From: Gammaproteobacteria bacterium
Lineage (GTDB): Bacteria; Pseudomonadota; Gammaproteobacteria; SZUA-229
Length of the DNA stretch: 64,000 bases
Direction of reading: 5' to 3'
Assembly (NCBI GenBank): GCA_030148865.1
Contig: JASBSR010000006.1
Coordinates: forward strand, 1-64,000
In this document: in pieces, positions 56,802 to 64,000 of the stretch
Layout: each line of letters starts with the position of its first letter
Numbering within the stretch: the stretch's first letter is position 1
Position numbers and translations under genes: made by a program
Notes under the pieces: generated by a model
What the model saw: only the letters and a program-made list of their open reading frames with translations
The model's database searches: none
Told to the model about the DNA's origin: nothing

Positions 56802-56834
56802 AAAAACTCCTGCTGATCTAGCATCAGTATTTAT

Positions 56835-56860
56835 GCGGGGCACTACGCCCCGCTTTTTTT
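56835..56860 (+). terminator. Terminator after the porin gene
   Basis: GCGGGGC-ACTAC-GCCCCGC followed by seven T residues. It sits between the porin and the FMN-binding gene, whose start is only 28 bp further on. Confidence 0.93.
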
Positions 56861-56887
56861 GTTGCTGAAATGCTAGTATTGCCCGCC

Positions 56888-57415
56888 ATGAATAATCGTT
56901 TTTACCTGTTTCTGCTCTGCTGCCTGTTGCCCGCCGGCAATCTCATAGCTGGAGGTGTTTATCAGGAACCCGATGCCTTCATTCAGGAAAGCTTTCCGGG
57001 AGCCAAACCCGAGGCCAAAATATTCTGGCCCAGCGCCGAACTGAAACAGAAAATAGAGCGCGTTCTTGGTCACGCCTACCAGAGCTTACGCATACGCTAC
57101 TGGCAGACTGGGCAACGCACTGCCTGGATCCTCGAAGAAATCGGCAAGGACAAGCCCATCACCACCGGCGTGCTGATCAATCAGCATAAAATTGAAAAAA
57201 TTCGTGTGCTGGTATTTCGCGAAAGCCGCGGCTGGGAAGTCCGCCACGGATTTTTCACCGAACAGTTCGATAACGCGACACTGGATAAAGACCTACAGCT
57301 TGACAGACACATCGACAATATTTCGGGCGCGACACTGTCAGTGAATGCCCTGGAAAAAATCGCCCGCCTCGCCCTGCTTCTGGAACAACAGGTGACTGCA
57401 GATGACCAACCGTAA
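56888..57415 (+). CDS. FMN-binding domain protein, exported
   Basis: A 175-aa protein with a signal peptide (MNNRFYLFLLCCLLPAGNLIAGG). The C-terminal part contains DRHIDNISGATLSVNAL, which fits the flavinylation consensus Dxx[ST]GATx[ST] of covalent FMN proteins such as NqrC and RnfG, modified by ApbE. It therefore likely carries FMN in the periplasm. It overlaps the PepSY gene by 14 nt, so the two are one unit. The start at 56888 is preferred to the earlier ATG at 56870 because the latter lies close to the terminator. Confidence 0.86.
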   Translation: MNNRFYLFLLCCLLPAGNLIAGGVYQEPDAFIQESFPGAKPEAKIFWPSAELKQKIERVLGHAYQSLRIRYWQTGQRTAWILEEIGKDKPITTGVLINQHKIEKIRVLVFRESRGWEVRHGFFTEQFDNATLDKDLQLDRHIDNISGATLSVNALEKIARLALLLEQQVTADDQP

Positions 57416-58181
57416 GCCAAAACGCATGACTGCTTTTCTCTGGCACCGCCGTGTCGGACTGCTGGCGATAGCACTGGTCATCACCCTCGCCATCACCGGC
57501 ATCATGCTCAATCACACCGAAGACTTTAAACTGGATAAAACTTTTGTTGATTCAGCACTGGTCCTCGACTGGTACGGGCTGGAACCGGAAGGTGAACCTG
57601 TGAGTTTTTCTGTGCCTGGCCACTGGATCAGCCAGTGGCAGAAAGAAATATTTTTTGATGATCGCATCATCACCAGTAACGACCAGACACTGCATGGTGC
57701 GATTCACAGCCACGAATTTATTGTGCTCGCCTTCGATCACGAACTGTTGTTACTCACCAACAAAGGTGAACTGGTGGAACGCATTCCTACCAGCATCAGT
57801 TTTAAAAAAACCGTGCGCCTGGGGGTCAAATACCAGCGTCCGGTAATCGAGACTGAAGATGCCATACATTATATCGCCGACGAACATATCATTGACTGGG
57901 ATGTGGTCAGCGACGATGACATCGTCTGGTCAAACCCCGTCGCTATACAGAATGGCCAGCGCGAAGCTCTGTTGCGTGCTTTTCGCGGAAATGGTTTGAA
58001 TCTGGAACGTGTGATTCTGGACCTGCACAGCGGCAGAATCTTCGGCCACTACGGTATTTATCTAATGGACGCTGCCGCCATCGCCCTGCTCTGGTTATCA
58101 CTCAGCGGTTTGTGGGTATGGTGGAGCCGCCGACAAAAACAGAAAACCAAAAAACACTATCGTAAACACCATCGCAGCTAA
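57402..58181 (+). CDS. PepSY-associated transmembrane protein
   Basis: A 259-aa inner-membrane protein. TAFLWHRRVGLLAIALVITLAITGIMLNHTEDF forms the first helix with histidines before and after, and VILDLHSGRIFGHYGIYLMDAAAIALLWLSLSGLWVWWSRRQ the last, the PepSY_TM pattern. The histidines could bind heme, as in the FoxB/PiuB-type ferric-siderophore reductases of that superfamily, though this protein is shorter. With the upstream FMN protein it may pass electrons across the membrane. Confidence 0.85.
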   Translation: MTNRKPKRMTAFLWHRRVGLLAIALVITLAITGIMLNHTEDFKLDKTFVDSALVLDWYGLEPEGEPVSFSVPGHWISQWQKEIFFDDRIITSNDQTLHGAIHSHEFIVLAFDHELLLLTNKGELVERIPTSISFKKTVRLGVKYQRPVIETEDAIHYIADEHIIDWDVVSDDDIVWSNPVAIQNGQREALLRAFRGNGLNLERVILDLHSGRIFGHYGIYLMDAAAIALLWLSLSGLWVWWSRRQKQKTKKHYRKHHRS

Positions 58182-58344
58182 CATTAGCTCTCACAAAACA
58201 GCGACCCCACAGCCATGTGAGCAACTGACAGGGAATACAATCTTCACAATCACCAGGCGGTGTTGGCTGAAGCAAACCCACAGAATGCGTTGCTTCACGA
58301 GGCATTAGTCCACTGCGTTCGTTAGACCCCTGCCTCTTTGCCTG

Positions 58345-59313
58345 TCAGCCAACCAAAAGAACCTTTCCGGGGCAGTGTGTTTCATACACGGTATGGATTG
58401 CTTCTTGAATCCGAGACAGGCTGAAGCTATCGATCACAGGCAGCAGCTCGGGGTGATCTGAAAGTATTTCCCAGAGCTCCTGTTGCGCTGTTCCCAATTG
58501 CTCTTGTGTTGTGTTGTTCAGCCAGCCATCTATACCAAACCCTTGCCATATCATGTTCTTATAGAGAAGGCGCGAAGCTTTGAGAGTGATATCGCCGTCG
58601 TCGAGGATGCCGTAGGAAATTAAACGCCCTCTCGGTTCCAGAGCATCTATCAAAGCCAGGGAAGTTGGTCCTCCAACGGCATCAAGAATAGCGTAAAAAA
58701 GCCCATTCTTGACAACATCCTGCAATACCCCGTCTACAGTCGTTCCCTGGGCAATCATTTGACTGTTGTCACCGTCCAGTATCGAGTAGCCCGACCCTTC
58801 ACGTACGAGCAACGTTGCCTTCAACCCCTTGCGCTGGGCCAGCCTGGCCAGGATGCGCGCAACCACTGAGCGCCCGGCAGTAATCAGAATGCGAGAGGAC
58901 TTGGGTAGATCGCACTCGGCAAGCAGTCCCCAAGCAGTGAGGGGATTTAGTGCAAACTGACTCGCAATTGTGTCAGGTATTCCTGACGGTACAGGGTAGA
59001 CACGTGATGTTGCGGCGACCGCGAACTCTGCCCATGCTCCTGGGCTACGGAATGCAACACGCACTCCCGGTTTGAGGCTGGTCACCTCAGTGCCACAAGC
59101 GACAATAGTTCCAACCCCTTCAAGTCCGGCTATTTGCGGGAACACGGGTTTTATTCTGTAGCGCCCGCCAATGAAGAGAAAGTCGGCAGGCTGAATTGGC
59201 CTTGCAGCGACTTGAATTAAAACCTGGTCTTGATTGGCGATAGGGGAAGAAATATCACGCACGACGAGAACATCCTCGGGTCGCCCTGACTGCTCGAAAA
59301 TTACAGCTTGCAT
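58345..59313 (-). CDS. Medium-chain zinc-independent oxidoreductase (quinone oxidoreductase-like)
   Basis: A 322-aa MDR-superfamily protein. The start is the ATG at 59313 (MQAVIFEQSGRPEDVLVV), with AGGAG-type sequence 10 nt upstream. The GroES-like N-terminal half has PIQPADFLFIGGRYRIKPVFPQIAGLEGVGTIVACG. The nucleotide-binding half, RILITAGRSVVARILARLAQRKGLKA, lacks the classic GxGxxG, having AGRSVVAR instead, so cofactor binding may be altered. No zinc ligands of the alcohol dehydrogenase kind are seen. Confidence 0.85.
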   Translation of the reverse strand: MQAVIFEQSGRPEDVLVVRDISSPIANQDQVLIQVAARPIQPADFLFIGGRYRIKPVFPQIAGLEGVGTIVACGTEVTSLKPGVRVAFRSPGAWAEFAVAATSRVYPVPSGIPDTIASQFALNPLTAWGLLAECDLPKSSRILITAGRSVVARILARLAQRKGLKATLLVREGSGYSILDGDNSQMIAQGTTVDGVLQDVVKNGLFYAILDAVGGPTSLALIDALEPRGRLISYGILDDGDITLKASRLLYKNMIWQGFGIDGWLNNTTQEQLGTAQQELWEILSDHPELLPVIDSFSLSRIQEAIHTVYETHCPGKVLLVG

Positions 59314-59405
59314 AGATGCAGACTCCTGAATTGTAGTAATCACCATCCGATCGTACAGATCGGATATCGGGTTCTGTTACCGGCTACCATTGGGGATCGA
59401 CCAGT

Positions 59406-59618
59406 AAAAAATGCCGTGAACCACAACGAGCGAAGGATGGTATACCGCGGTGACCCTGGATTCTCCTTCGCCAAAAGCGCTCGACAGGCTGGGGCGGTGT
59501 CATCCGGCCTCACACAAAAGGCCCGGCAACCTGCAACAGGATTTTTATAACCGTTATAATGCCGGTGTATATCATGTCGCATACCTCATAATCTCAGATC
59601 AGGTGTGAACTACTACAC
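59406..59618. repeat. About 206-213-bp dispersed repeat, copy 2 (inverted)
   Basis: The reverse complement of 27528-27733 with scattered changes and small indels. It lies between the MDR oxidoreductase gene and the IS481-type element. The two copies are about 32 kb apart. Confidence 0.85.
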
Positions 59619-59883
59619 CTGAATGGCTAACCTGATGATATGAGGCTTGTACATTCTCATATCTTTTGCAATACACCACCCCACCATACTCCCTATTATG
59701 AGAATATTGGGGAAAAGAGGACTTGCATAAGGAGATACCAAGGTCAAACGAATCGTTAACTGGTTTTTTTAATTGCCCCCTTCGACCCAGCCGAGGAAGC
59801 CGCAACCAATGGGGCGTTTTCCACTACAGCTGTCTGAGCGTAATGGCACTTACTTAAGCACAGAGCGGCGGTATCGTTGGGGT
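59619..59883. other. Spacer with possible gene remnant before the IS element
   Basis: No supported gene. The minus strand in one frame reads NILIIGSMVGWCIAKDMRMYKPHIIRLAIQV-like sequence, which could be part of a membrane protein remnant, but it has no recognisable family. An AATGGCACTTACTTAAGC motif at about 59843 resembles one at about 18516. Confidence 0.3.
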
Positions 59884-61150
59884 GGGGTACGAGTCAAGGA
59901 CATAGGTTACACTTTTATCGTGATATAGGGCACCGAGCGCCCTTTGATATCCCGCTCATTAAAATGTCCAATAGTTACCGGGCCAAAATACACTTGCCAA
60001 TGGCCGTCATCTATCTCTTCGAGTCCAACATTCTCATCTTTTAGTAAGTGTGACACGTATACCCTCTTGTTACGCCAGTACACCGCGCCGTTGGTACTGA
60101 CCTTGCGCACTTCATAGTAACCGGGATACACCATCTCCGGTAAACGCTCTGGATACAGTCGTAATGACGCACTGTATTGCGATGCAGGGGTGTGTTGATC
60201 GAGCGCTTCGTGCGGCCGTTCTTCATTGTATTCATGACAAAATGCATCAAAGCGTTGCTGTTGACCACGCATGCTACGTGACGGTGGACGGGTGGCTACT
60301 TGTTTTAATGTTCGGTGCATGCGTTCATGCCGTCCATTCTGCTGCGGTTTACCCGGCTCGATACGTTCGAGCATGATGCCCAATTTGACCCACCGTAACG
60401 ACAGTTGTGACAGACCACCGCGCGCGGTACTGGCGAACGGCACGCCATTATCTGATCGAATACGCCCTGGCATCCCGTATTCTCGAAATACATGGATAAA
60501 AGCTGCCCTGGTCTCTTTGAGACGAGGCCCCTTGAGTGCGTCACACGCGTACAAGTAGCGACTCTGATGATCCATCACGGTGAGTGGATAACACCACTGG
60601 CCGTCACCTAATTTGAACTGGTCTTTGTAATCGACACTCCATAGCTCATTAATCTGATGCACCGGGGCAAACGGTTGCGGACAGGGTGATACGCGGCGCT
60701 TGCGCCGACGTGATTGAACCAGACCAGCACGGTTGAGGATATTATAAATTGTGCTTTTTGATGAGATCACTTCGTTGGGGTAACGCTGCGCCGGCAATGC
60801 CTGCAGCTTCTTCGCGCCAGGCGTCGTTTGATATTGCTGGCGTAGCTCGATAATGCGCTGCACCATGCGGTAGGGGGTTTGCGTGTGGCTATGCGCCGGG
60901 CGGCGACTGCGCTCATTCAAACCGTCCAACCCAGACTGCTCAAACCGCTCGATCCATTTATACCCGGTCTTGCGGCTGATGCCGTACTGCGTACATAAGT
61001 CCGTAAAACTGGATAACTGACGCAGATAATCTGCGATGAACAAAATCTTTTGCTCCACAGGTCTCACCTCTTTCCAGGGCATAGGCACCTCCTTATCTCG
61101 GTGCCTACAGATTACGAAAATCTGTTACCTATGTATATAACCCGTACCCC
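59884..61150 (-). mobile_element. IS481-family insertion sequence
   Basis: Bounded by imperfect inverted repeats: GGGGTACGAGTCAAGGACATAGGTTACA on the left, and on the right, inverted, GGGGTACGGGTTATATACATAGGTAACA. Inside is a single transposase gene. The outermost bases are not certain and no target-site duplication was evident. Confidence 0.75.
59907..61082 (-). CDS. IS481-family transposase
   Basis: A 391-aa integrase-like DDE transposase. The N-terminal helix-turn-helix region reads FTDLCTQYGISRKTGYKWIERFEQSGLDGLNERSRRP. The rve core has ELWSVDYKDQFKL (first Asp), RIRSDNGVPFAS (second Asp) and PGKPQQNGRHERMHRTLK (Glu). The start is the ATG at 61082, preceded by AAGGAGG at 5 nt; the track begins at an upstream GTG. 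The frame is intact, so the element may still be active. Confidence 0.95.
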   Translation of the reverse strand: MPWKEVRPVEQKILFIADYLRQLSSFTDLCTQYGISRKTGYKWIERFEQSGLDGLNERSRRPAHSHTQTPYRMVQRIIELRQQYQTTPGAKKLQALPAQRYPNEVISSKSTIYNILNRAGLVQSRRRKRRVSPCPQPFAPVHQINELWSVDYKDQFKLGDGQWCYPLTVMDHQSRYLYACDALKGPRLKETRAAFIHVFREYGMPGRIRSDNGVPFASTARGGLSQLSLRWVKLGIMLERIEPGKPQQNGRHERMHRTLKQVATRPPSRSMRGQQQRFDAFCHEYNEERPHEALDQHTPASQYSASLRLYPERLPEMVYPGYYEVRKVSTNGAVYWRNKRVYVSHLLKDENVGLEEIDDGHWQVYFGPVTIGHFNERDIKGRSVPYITIKV

Positions 61151-61366
61151 GACCTTTCTTTTGGTGTCTTTTCTTTGGCCACACAAAAAAAGACACTCGC
61201 CAGCAAGGCGAAATGAAATGCAACAGTGTACTCCAGAAGATCCAGTAAACACTAAGCTCTCTCTTACATATTGATGTTGAGTTGCGCGTGGCTAACCCAA
61301 CCCATACACTGGTCACATAAAAAAACACTTCTAGTGCTACGAACAGTAAACGTTTTTACTCTGCTG

Positions 61367-61792
61367 TTAGTTGCGTTCAGCTTCGAGAACCAGCACGGGC
61401 CGCCCTCGTTTGCGACGAAGATGATTGATCAATCGAAGCGTGGCACCCCGGGACACAAGCCAGCGTTCAAGTTGAAACTTGCCCGGGAAATTCATCAACG
61501 CAAGTCCCAACATAATCATCAACACCCCCTGCCCCGGCAACACCAGCAGAAGAATACCCACGAGAACGAAGGCACCACCGAGCAGATTCTTCACGATTAT
61601 TAACAATAACCATACGACTGGCGAACGTTGACGAATCTTGTATGTTCCGGAACGTTTGCGGGCGGCAAAATAGTCTGCCGGAATCCGAACCACCAGCCAC
61701 GGGACCAGCGCCAGTGCCACCACAAAAGTTACGAGAGAAATGCCCGCCAGCCACAAAAAGGCGGTCTCATATGTCTGAATTAATTCGAGCAT
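61367..61792 (-). CDS. Small inner-membrane protein (PGPGW-like)
   Basis: A 141-aa protein with two to three membrane helices (TAFLWLAGISLVTFVVALALVPWLVV, VVWLLLIIVKNLLGGAFVLVGILLLVLPGQGVLMIMLGLALM). The sequence VLPGQGVLM resembles the PGPGW motif of a small putative transmembrane family. The C-terminal tail is basic. The role is unknown. Confidence 0.7.
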   Translation of the reverse strand: MLELIQTYETAFLWLAGISLVTFVVALALVPWLVVRIPADYFAARKRSGTYKIRQRSPVVWLLLIIVKNLLGGAFVLVGILLLVLPGQGVLMIMLGLALMNFPGKFQLERWLVSRGATLRLINHLRRKRGRPVLVLEAERN

Positions 61793-61883
61793 CTATGCCT
61801 GCCAGCCATGATGAAAACTAAGCAGACTCAGGCACATAAATGAAGTTCAGCTATCACGTGCGTGCCGCGTGTTTTTTTCACGT

Positions 61884-62945
61884 TTAGCTGTCAGCGACTC
61901 GGCTGACAGACGGCCAGGCATTGATCACCGCCTGCACCAGCGTCGCCAGCGGAATGGCGAAGAACACACCCCAGACTCCCCAGAGACCACCAAACACCAG
62001 TACTGAAATAATGATTGCCGCCGGGTGCATGTTCACCACTTCGGCGTAGAGTAAGGGCACTAACACATTGCCATCTAAAAACTGCACGCCCAGATAGGCG
62101 ATCATGACATAGAAAAAATCCGGGCTCGCACCCCACTGGAACCAGGCGATCATCACCACCGGAATGGTCACCGCCACCGCACCGACATAAGGAATAATCA
62201 CCGACAGACCAACGAACAGACTGAGTGTTGCGGCGTAATTCATATCCATGATGGCCAGCGGAATGAACGTGGTGATACCAACAATGACAATCTCCAGCAT
62301 TTTACCGCGAATGTATTTCGCCATTTTGCCGTCAACATCCTTCCAAACCTGCGATGCCAGCTGGCTATCATTTGGCAAAAACCGTGTAAACCAGTGCAGA
62401 ATCTGGGACTTGTCCTTGAGCAGGAAAAATACCAGCAGCGGAACCACCACCATGTACACCAGCAAGGTGAATGCATTAACGACAGAACCAAGTGATAACG
62501 ACACCAGTTTTTGCCCGATCTTGACCAGTTCAGCATTGAAACTTGAGAGCATTTCATTAATCTGGCTTTCGGGAAACACCGGATAATTCGCCGGTATCGA
62601 CAGAATGAGTTGCTGAATTTTGTTCAGAATTTGCGGGAATTCGTGGATAAACTGCGAGAGTTGCTGTGACACCAGCGGGATTAAACCAAACAGCAACAGG
62701 GCCACACTGGCGACGAATACCAGAAAGCTGATAATCACTGCCGCCAGTCTCGGCATACCGGTGCGACACAAAAGTTTTACCAGGCCTTCGAGCACGTAGG
62801 CGATAACCAGCCCGGCAAGCACTGGTGCCAGCAGGCCGCCCCAGAGCAGCACAATGGCCGTGCCAATGACAATAAACAACGCAAGTATAACCACTTGCGG
62901 ATCCGAAAAGTTTTTGTCGTACCAGGCGCGAAGATACCCGATCAT
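61884..62945 (-). CDS. AI-2E-family transporter (PerM-like)
   Basis: A 353-aa permease with about eight helices, of the YhhQ/PerM/TqsA family. Typical features are LWGGLLAPVLAGLVIAYVLEGLV at the start, VVVPLLVFFLLKDKSQI, and GVQFLDGNVLVPLLYAEVVNMHPAAIIISVLVFGGLWGVWGVFFAIPLATLVQAVINAW near the C-terminus. Substrates of the family vary; only some move autoinducer-2. It overlaps the upstream 117-aa gene by 4 nt. Confidence 0.92.
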   Translation of the reverse strand: MIGYLRAWYDKNFSDPQVVILALFIVIGTAIVLLWGGLLAPVLAGLVIAYVLEGLVKLLCRTGMPRLAAVIISFLVFVASVALLLFGLIPLVSQQLSQFIHEFPQILNKIQQLILSIPANYPVFPESQINEMLSSFNAELVKIGQKLVSLSLGSVVNAFTLLVYMVVVPLLVFFLLKDKSQILHWFTRFLPNDSQLASQVWKDVDGKMAKYIRGKMLEIVIVGITTFIPLAIMDMNYAATLSLFVGLSVIIPYVGAVAVTIPVVMIAWFQWGASPDFFYVMIAYLGVQFLDGNVLVPLLYAEVVNMHPAAIIISVLVFGGLWGVWGVFFAIPLATLVQAVINAWPSVSRVADS

Positions 62946-63295
62946 TTATGTTGTTCGATCAAGCTGACGTAAAATTTTTCAAACAAAATTTGCATATCAT
63001 CGATCACTTCTTTGGAATCGCGGCCATTGACCATATGCTCGGTCATCAATGAAGATGCTGCAGAAAACACCGACATGCTTTCGATCATCGGGTAGGTTTG
63101 TTTTAAACGCTTGATGGCACCGACCACGGTTTCTTTCTCGGGCCGCGGAACCGGTAGCGGTTCGCCAATATCCTGTTTTACCAAACCACCTTTTGCCTGC
63201 AAAAATTCTGCAAACTGCAACAACGTATTCTGGCGTTCGGCGTCCAGGGTTTCAAAAATCTCAAGCAGTGACTGGCTCGACGAAGACCCGCTCAT
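62942..63295 (-). CDS. Conserved hypothetical protein, 117 aa
   Basis: Not recognised. The start at 63295 (MSGSSSSQSLLEIFETLDAERQNTLLQFAEFLQAKGG) gives ATGA overlap with the LysR stop; the track start is inside the LysR gene. The protein is mostly helical and soluble, with no signal or membrane segment. It overlaps the AI-2E gene by ATGA as well, so the three genes are tightly coupled. Confidence 0.7.
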   Translation of the reverse strand: MSGSSSSQSLLEIFETLDAERQNTLLQFAEFLQAKGGLVKQDIGEPLPVPRPEKETVVGAIKRLKQTYPMIESMSVFSAASSLMTEHMVNGRDSKEVIDDMQILFEKFYVSLIEQHK

Positions 63296-64000
63296 ACGCT
63301 GGCCTGAATGTCTTTGCAAAACTGCTGAGCAAAACTCAGGAGCTCATCTGCGGCGCGCGATTTAAACTTGTAGCGCTGACGCACGAATGAGAACGGGCGC
63401 TCCAGTTTTGGCGATAACTCAACAGCAACCAGTGTGCCTAATTTGAGCTCTTTATGAATCGTCGAGCGCGACACGATCGACAGCCCCATACCCGCCTCAA
63501 CCGCCCCTTTGATCGCTTCCGGGCTACTGAGTTCGAACAGCACACTCAGGCTCTCGTTATTGCCGTGCAGCTCTACATATTTGAGAATGACTTCCTGGGT
63601 ACCCGAACCCTGCTCACGACTGATAAACGGGTGCTGCACAATGTCTTTCACCCGCAGCGACTCCGCTTTTGCTAATGGATGATCCGTCGCCATGATCACG
63701 ACCAGCTGATCCATACTACAGGCTTCGACAATCAGATTCTTATTGTTCACCGAGCCTTCGACAATACCAAGATCAATGACATTATTTTCCACCATGGTAA
63801 CAATATCTTCGGTATTGGATTCTTTCAAGCTGATGCTGACCTCGGGGTGTTTGGCATTGAATCGGCCAATCAGCGTCGGCAGCATATATTCAGCAATCGT
63901 AGTACTCGCCCCCAGCGCAACCCCACCACTGACATCTCCGGTGATTTCGGTGATACTCATGGTCATGTCTTCGTAGAGCTGGAGGATGCGCTCGGCATAG
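63292..64000 (-). CDS. LysR-family transcriptional regulator, C-terminal part (cut by window edge)
   Basis: The substrate-binding domain is visible: GGVALGASTTIAEYMLPTLIGRFNAKHPEVSISL, DLGIVEGSVNNKNLIVEA, PFISREQGSGTQEVILKYVEL and VEAGMGLSIVSRSTI. It resembles the CysL/CbbR-type branch of LysR regulators. The frame is open to the window end (YAERILQLYEDM before MTMSITEI), so the DNA-binding domain lies outside the window. Its neighbours suggest control of the 117-aa and AI-2E genes or of another set. Confidence 0.9.
   Translation of the reverse strand, partial: YAERILQLYEDMTMSITEITGDVSGGVALGASTTIAEYMLPTLIGRFNAKHPEVSISLKESNTEDIVTMVENNVIDLGIVEGSVNNKNLIVEACSMDQLVVIMATDHPLAKAESLRVKDIVQHPFISREQGSGTQEVILKYVELHGNNESLSVLFELSSPEAIKGAVEAGMGLSIVSRSTIHKELKLGTLVAVELSPKLERPFSFVRQRYKFKSRAADELLSFAQQFCKDIQASV

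Noticed and set aside
60305-60544. 79-aa minus-strand ORF in the IS481 transposase
   Set aside because: Lies out of frame inside the intact transposase gene.

Overview
The window looks like a chromosomal segment of a gammaproteobacterium of moderate GC, not assigned further. The evidence is gene order: pcnB-folK-(dNK)-panB-panC-panD; rpsP-rimM-trmD-rplS next to ffh, a CcsA/YpjD membrane protein and a CorB/YfjD protein; dapA-bamC facing gcvR-bcp; xseB-ispA-dxs. Outer-membrane biology is clear (BamC lipoprotein, two beta-barrels, dTDP-rhamnose genes). Both ends cut genes: rfbC at the left and a LysR regulator at the right.

Layout. 1-2650 (minus): dTDP-rhamnose genes rfbB, rfbA and partial rfbC, interrupted by a four-helix-bundle protein gene. 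2682-5440: tRNA-Ala(GGC), gltX and queG. 5441-5853: repeat-rich spacer. 5854-10674: divergent pgi and ppc. 10767-17283 (minus): panD, panC, panB, a deoxynucleoside kinase, folK and pcnB, mostly joined by 4-nt ATGA overlaps, then an O-methyltransferase, a NUDIX hydrolase and hslR. 17345-27525: an accessory stretch with a FecR/LysM-like envelope protein, a sensor GGDEF-EAL protein, a decayed terC-like pseudogene, an alpha/beta hydrolase, an ECF-type sigma factor with its zinc-finger anti-sigma, a very acidic exported protein, an outer-membrane barrel and a DUF2007 protein. 27911-35809 (minus): htpG, glpD-glpQ-glpK, ogt and a large exported repeat protein. 36046-40372 (minus): rplS-trmD-rimM-rpsP, ffh and a membrane permease. 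40522-41494: a RAYT transposase with its REP-like repeats, next to a fragment of a metallo-beta-lactamase gene. 41636-49712 (plus): ypjD/corE, corB, radA, xseB-ispA-dxs, queD and folE2. 49998-52091 (minus): dapA-bamC. 52308-58181 (plus): PilZ protein, gcvR, bcp, DUF2235 hydrolase, LysE transporter, then a porin preceded by a Fur-box-like site and FMN-binding and PepSY genes. 58345-64000 (minus): MDR oxidoreductase, IS481-type element, small membrane protein, AI-2E family protein, a 117-aa unknown and a LysR regulator.

How the genes fit together. queG and queD are two queuosine steps, and folE2 beside queD can supply their pterin precursor. panB, panC and panD complete pantothenate synthesis. 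glpK, glpQ and glpD feed glycerol and glycerophosphodiesters into the triose pool. xseB-ispA-dxs is the usual isoprenoid group. The GGDEF-EAL and PilZ proteins point to cyclic-di-GMP signalling. The porin, FMN-binding and PepSY genes look like an iron-regulated envelope redox module.

The best candidates for something undescribed are the sigma / anti-sigma / acidic exported protein / barrel cassette (23861-26872), the Fur-box porin-FMN-PepSY cluster, and the dispersed repeats: an about 206-213-bp inverted pair, an 82-87-bp GTCATCCTGA family, and a duplicated leader near the GGDEF-EAL gene. All functions were assigned by reading the sequence. No database search was run.
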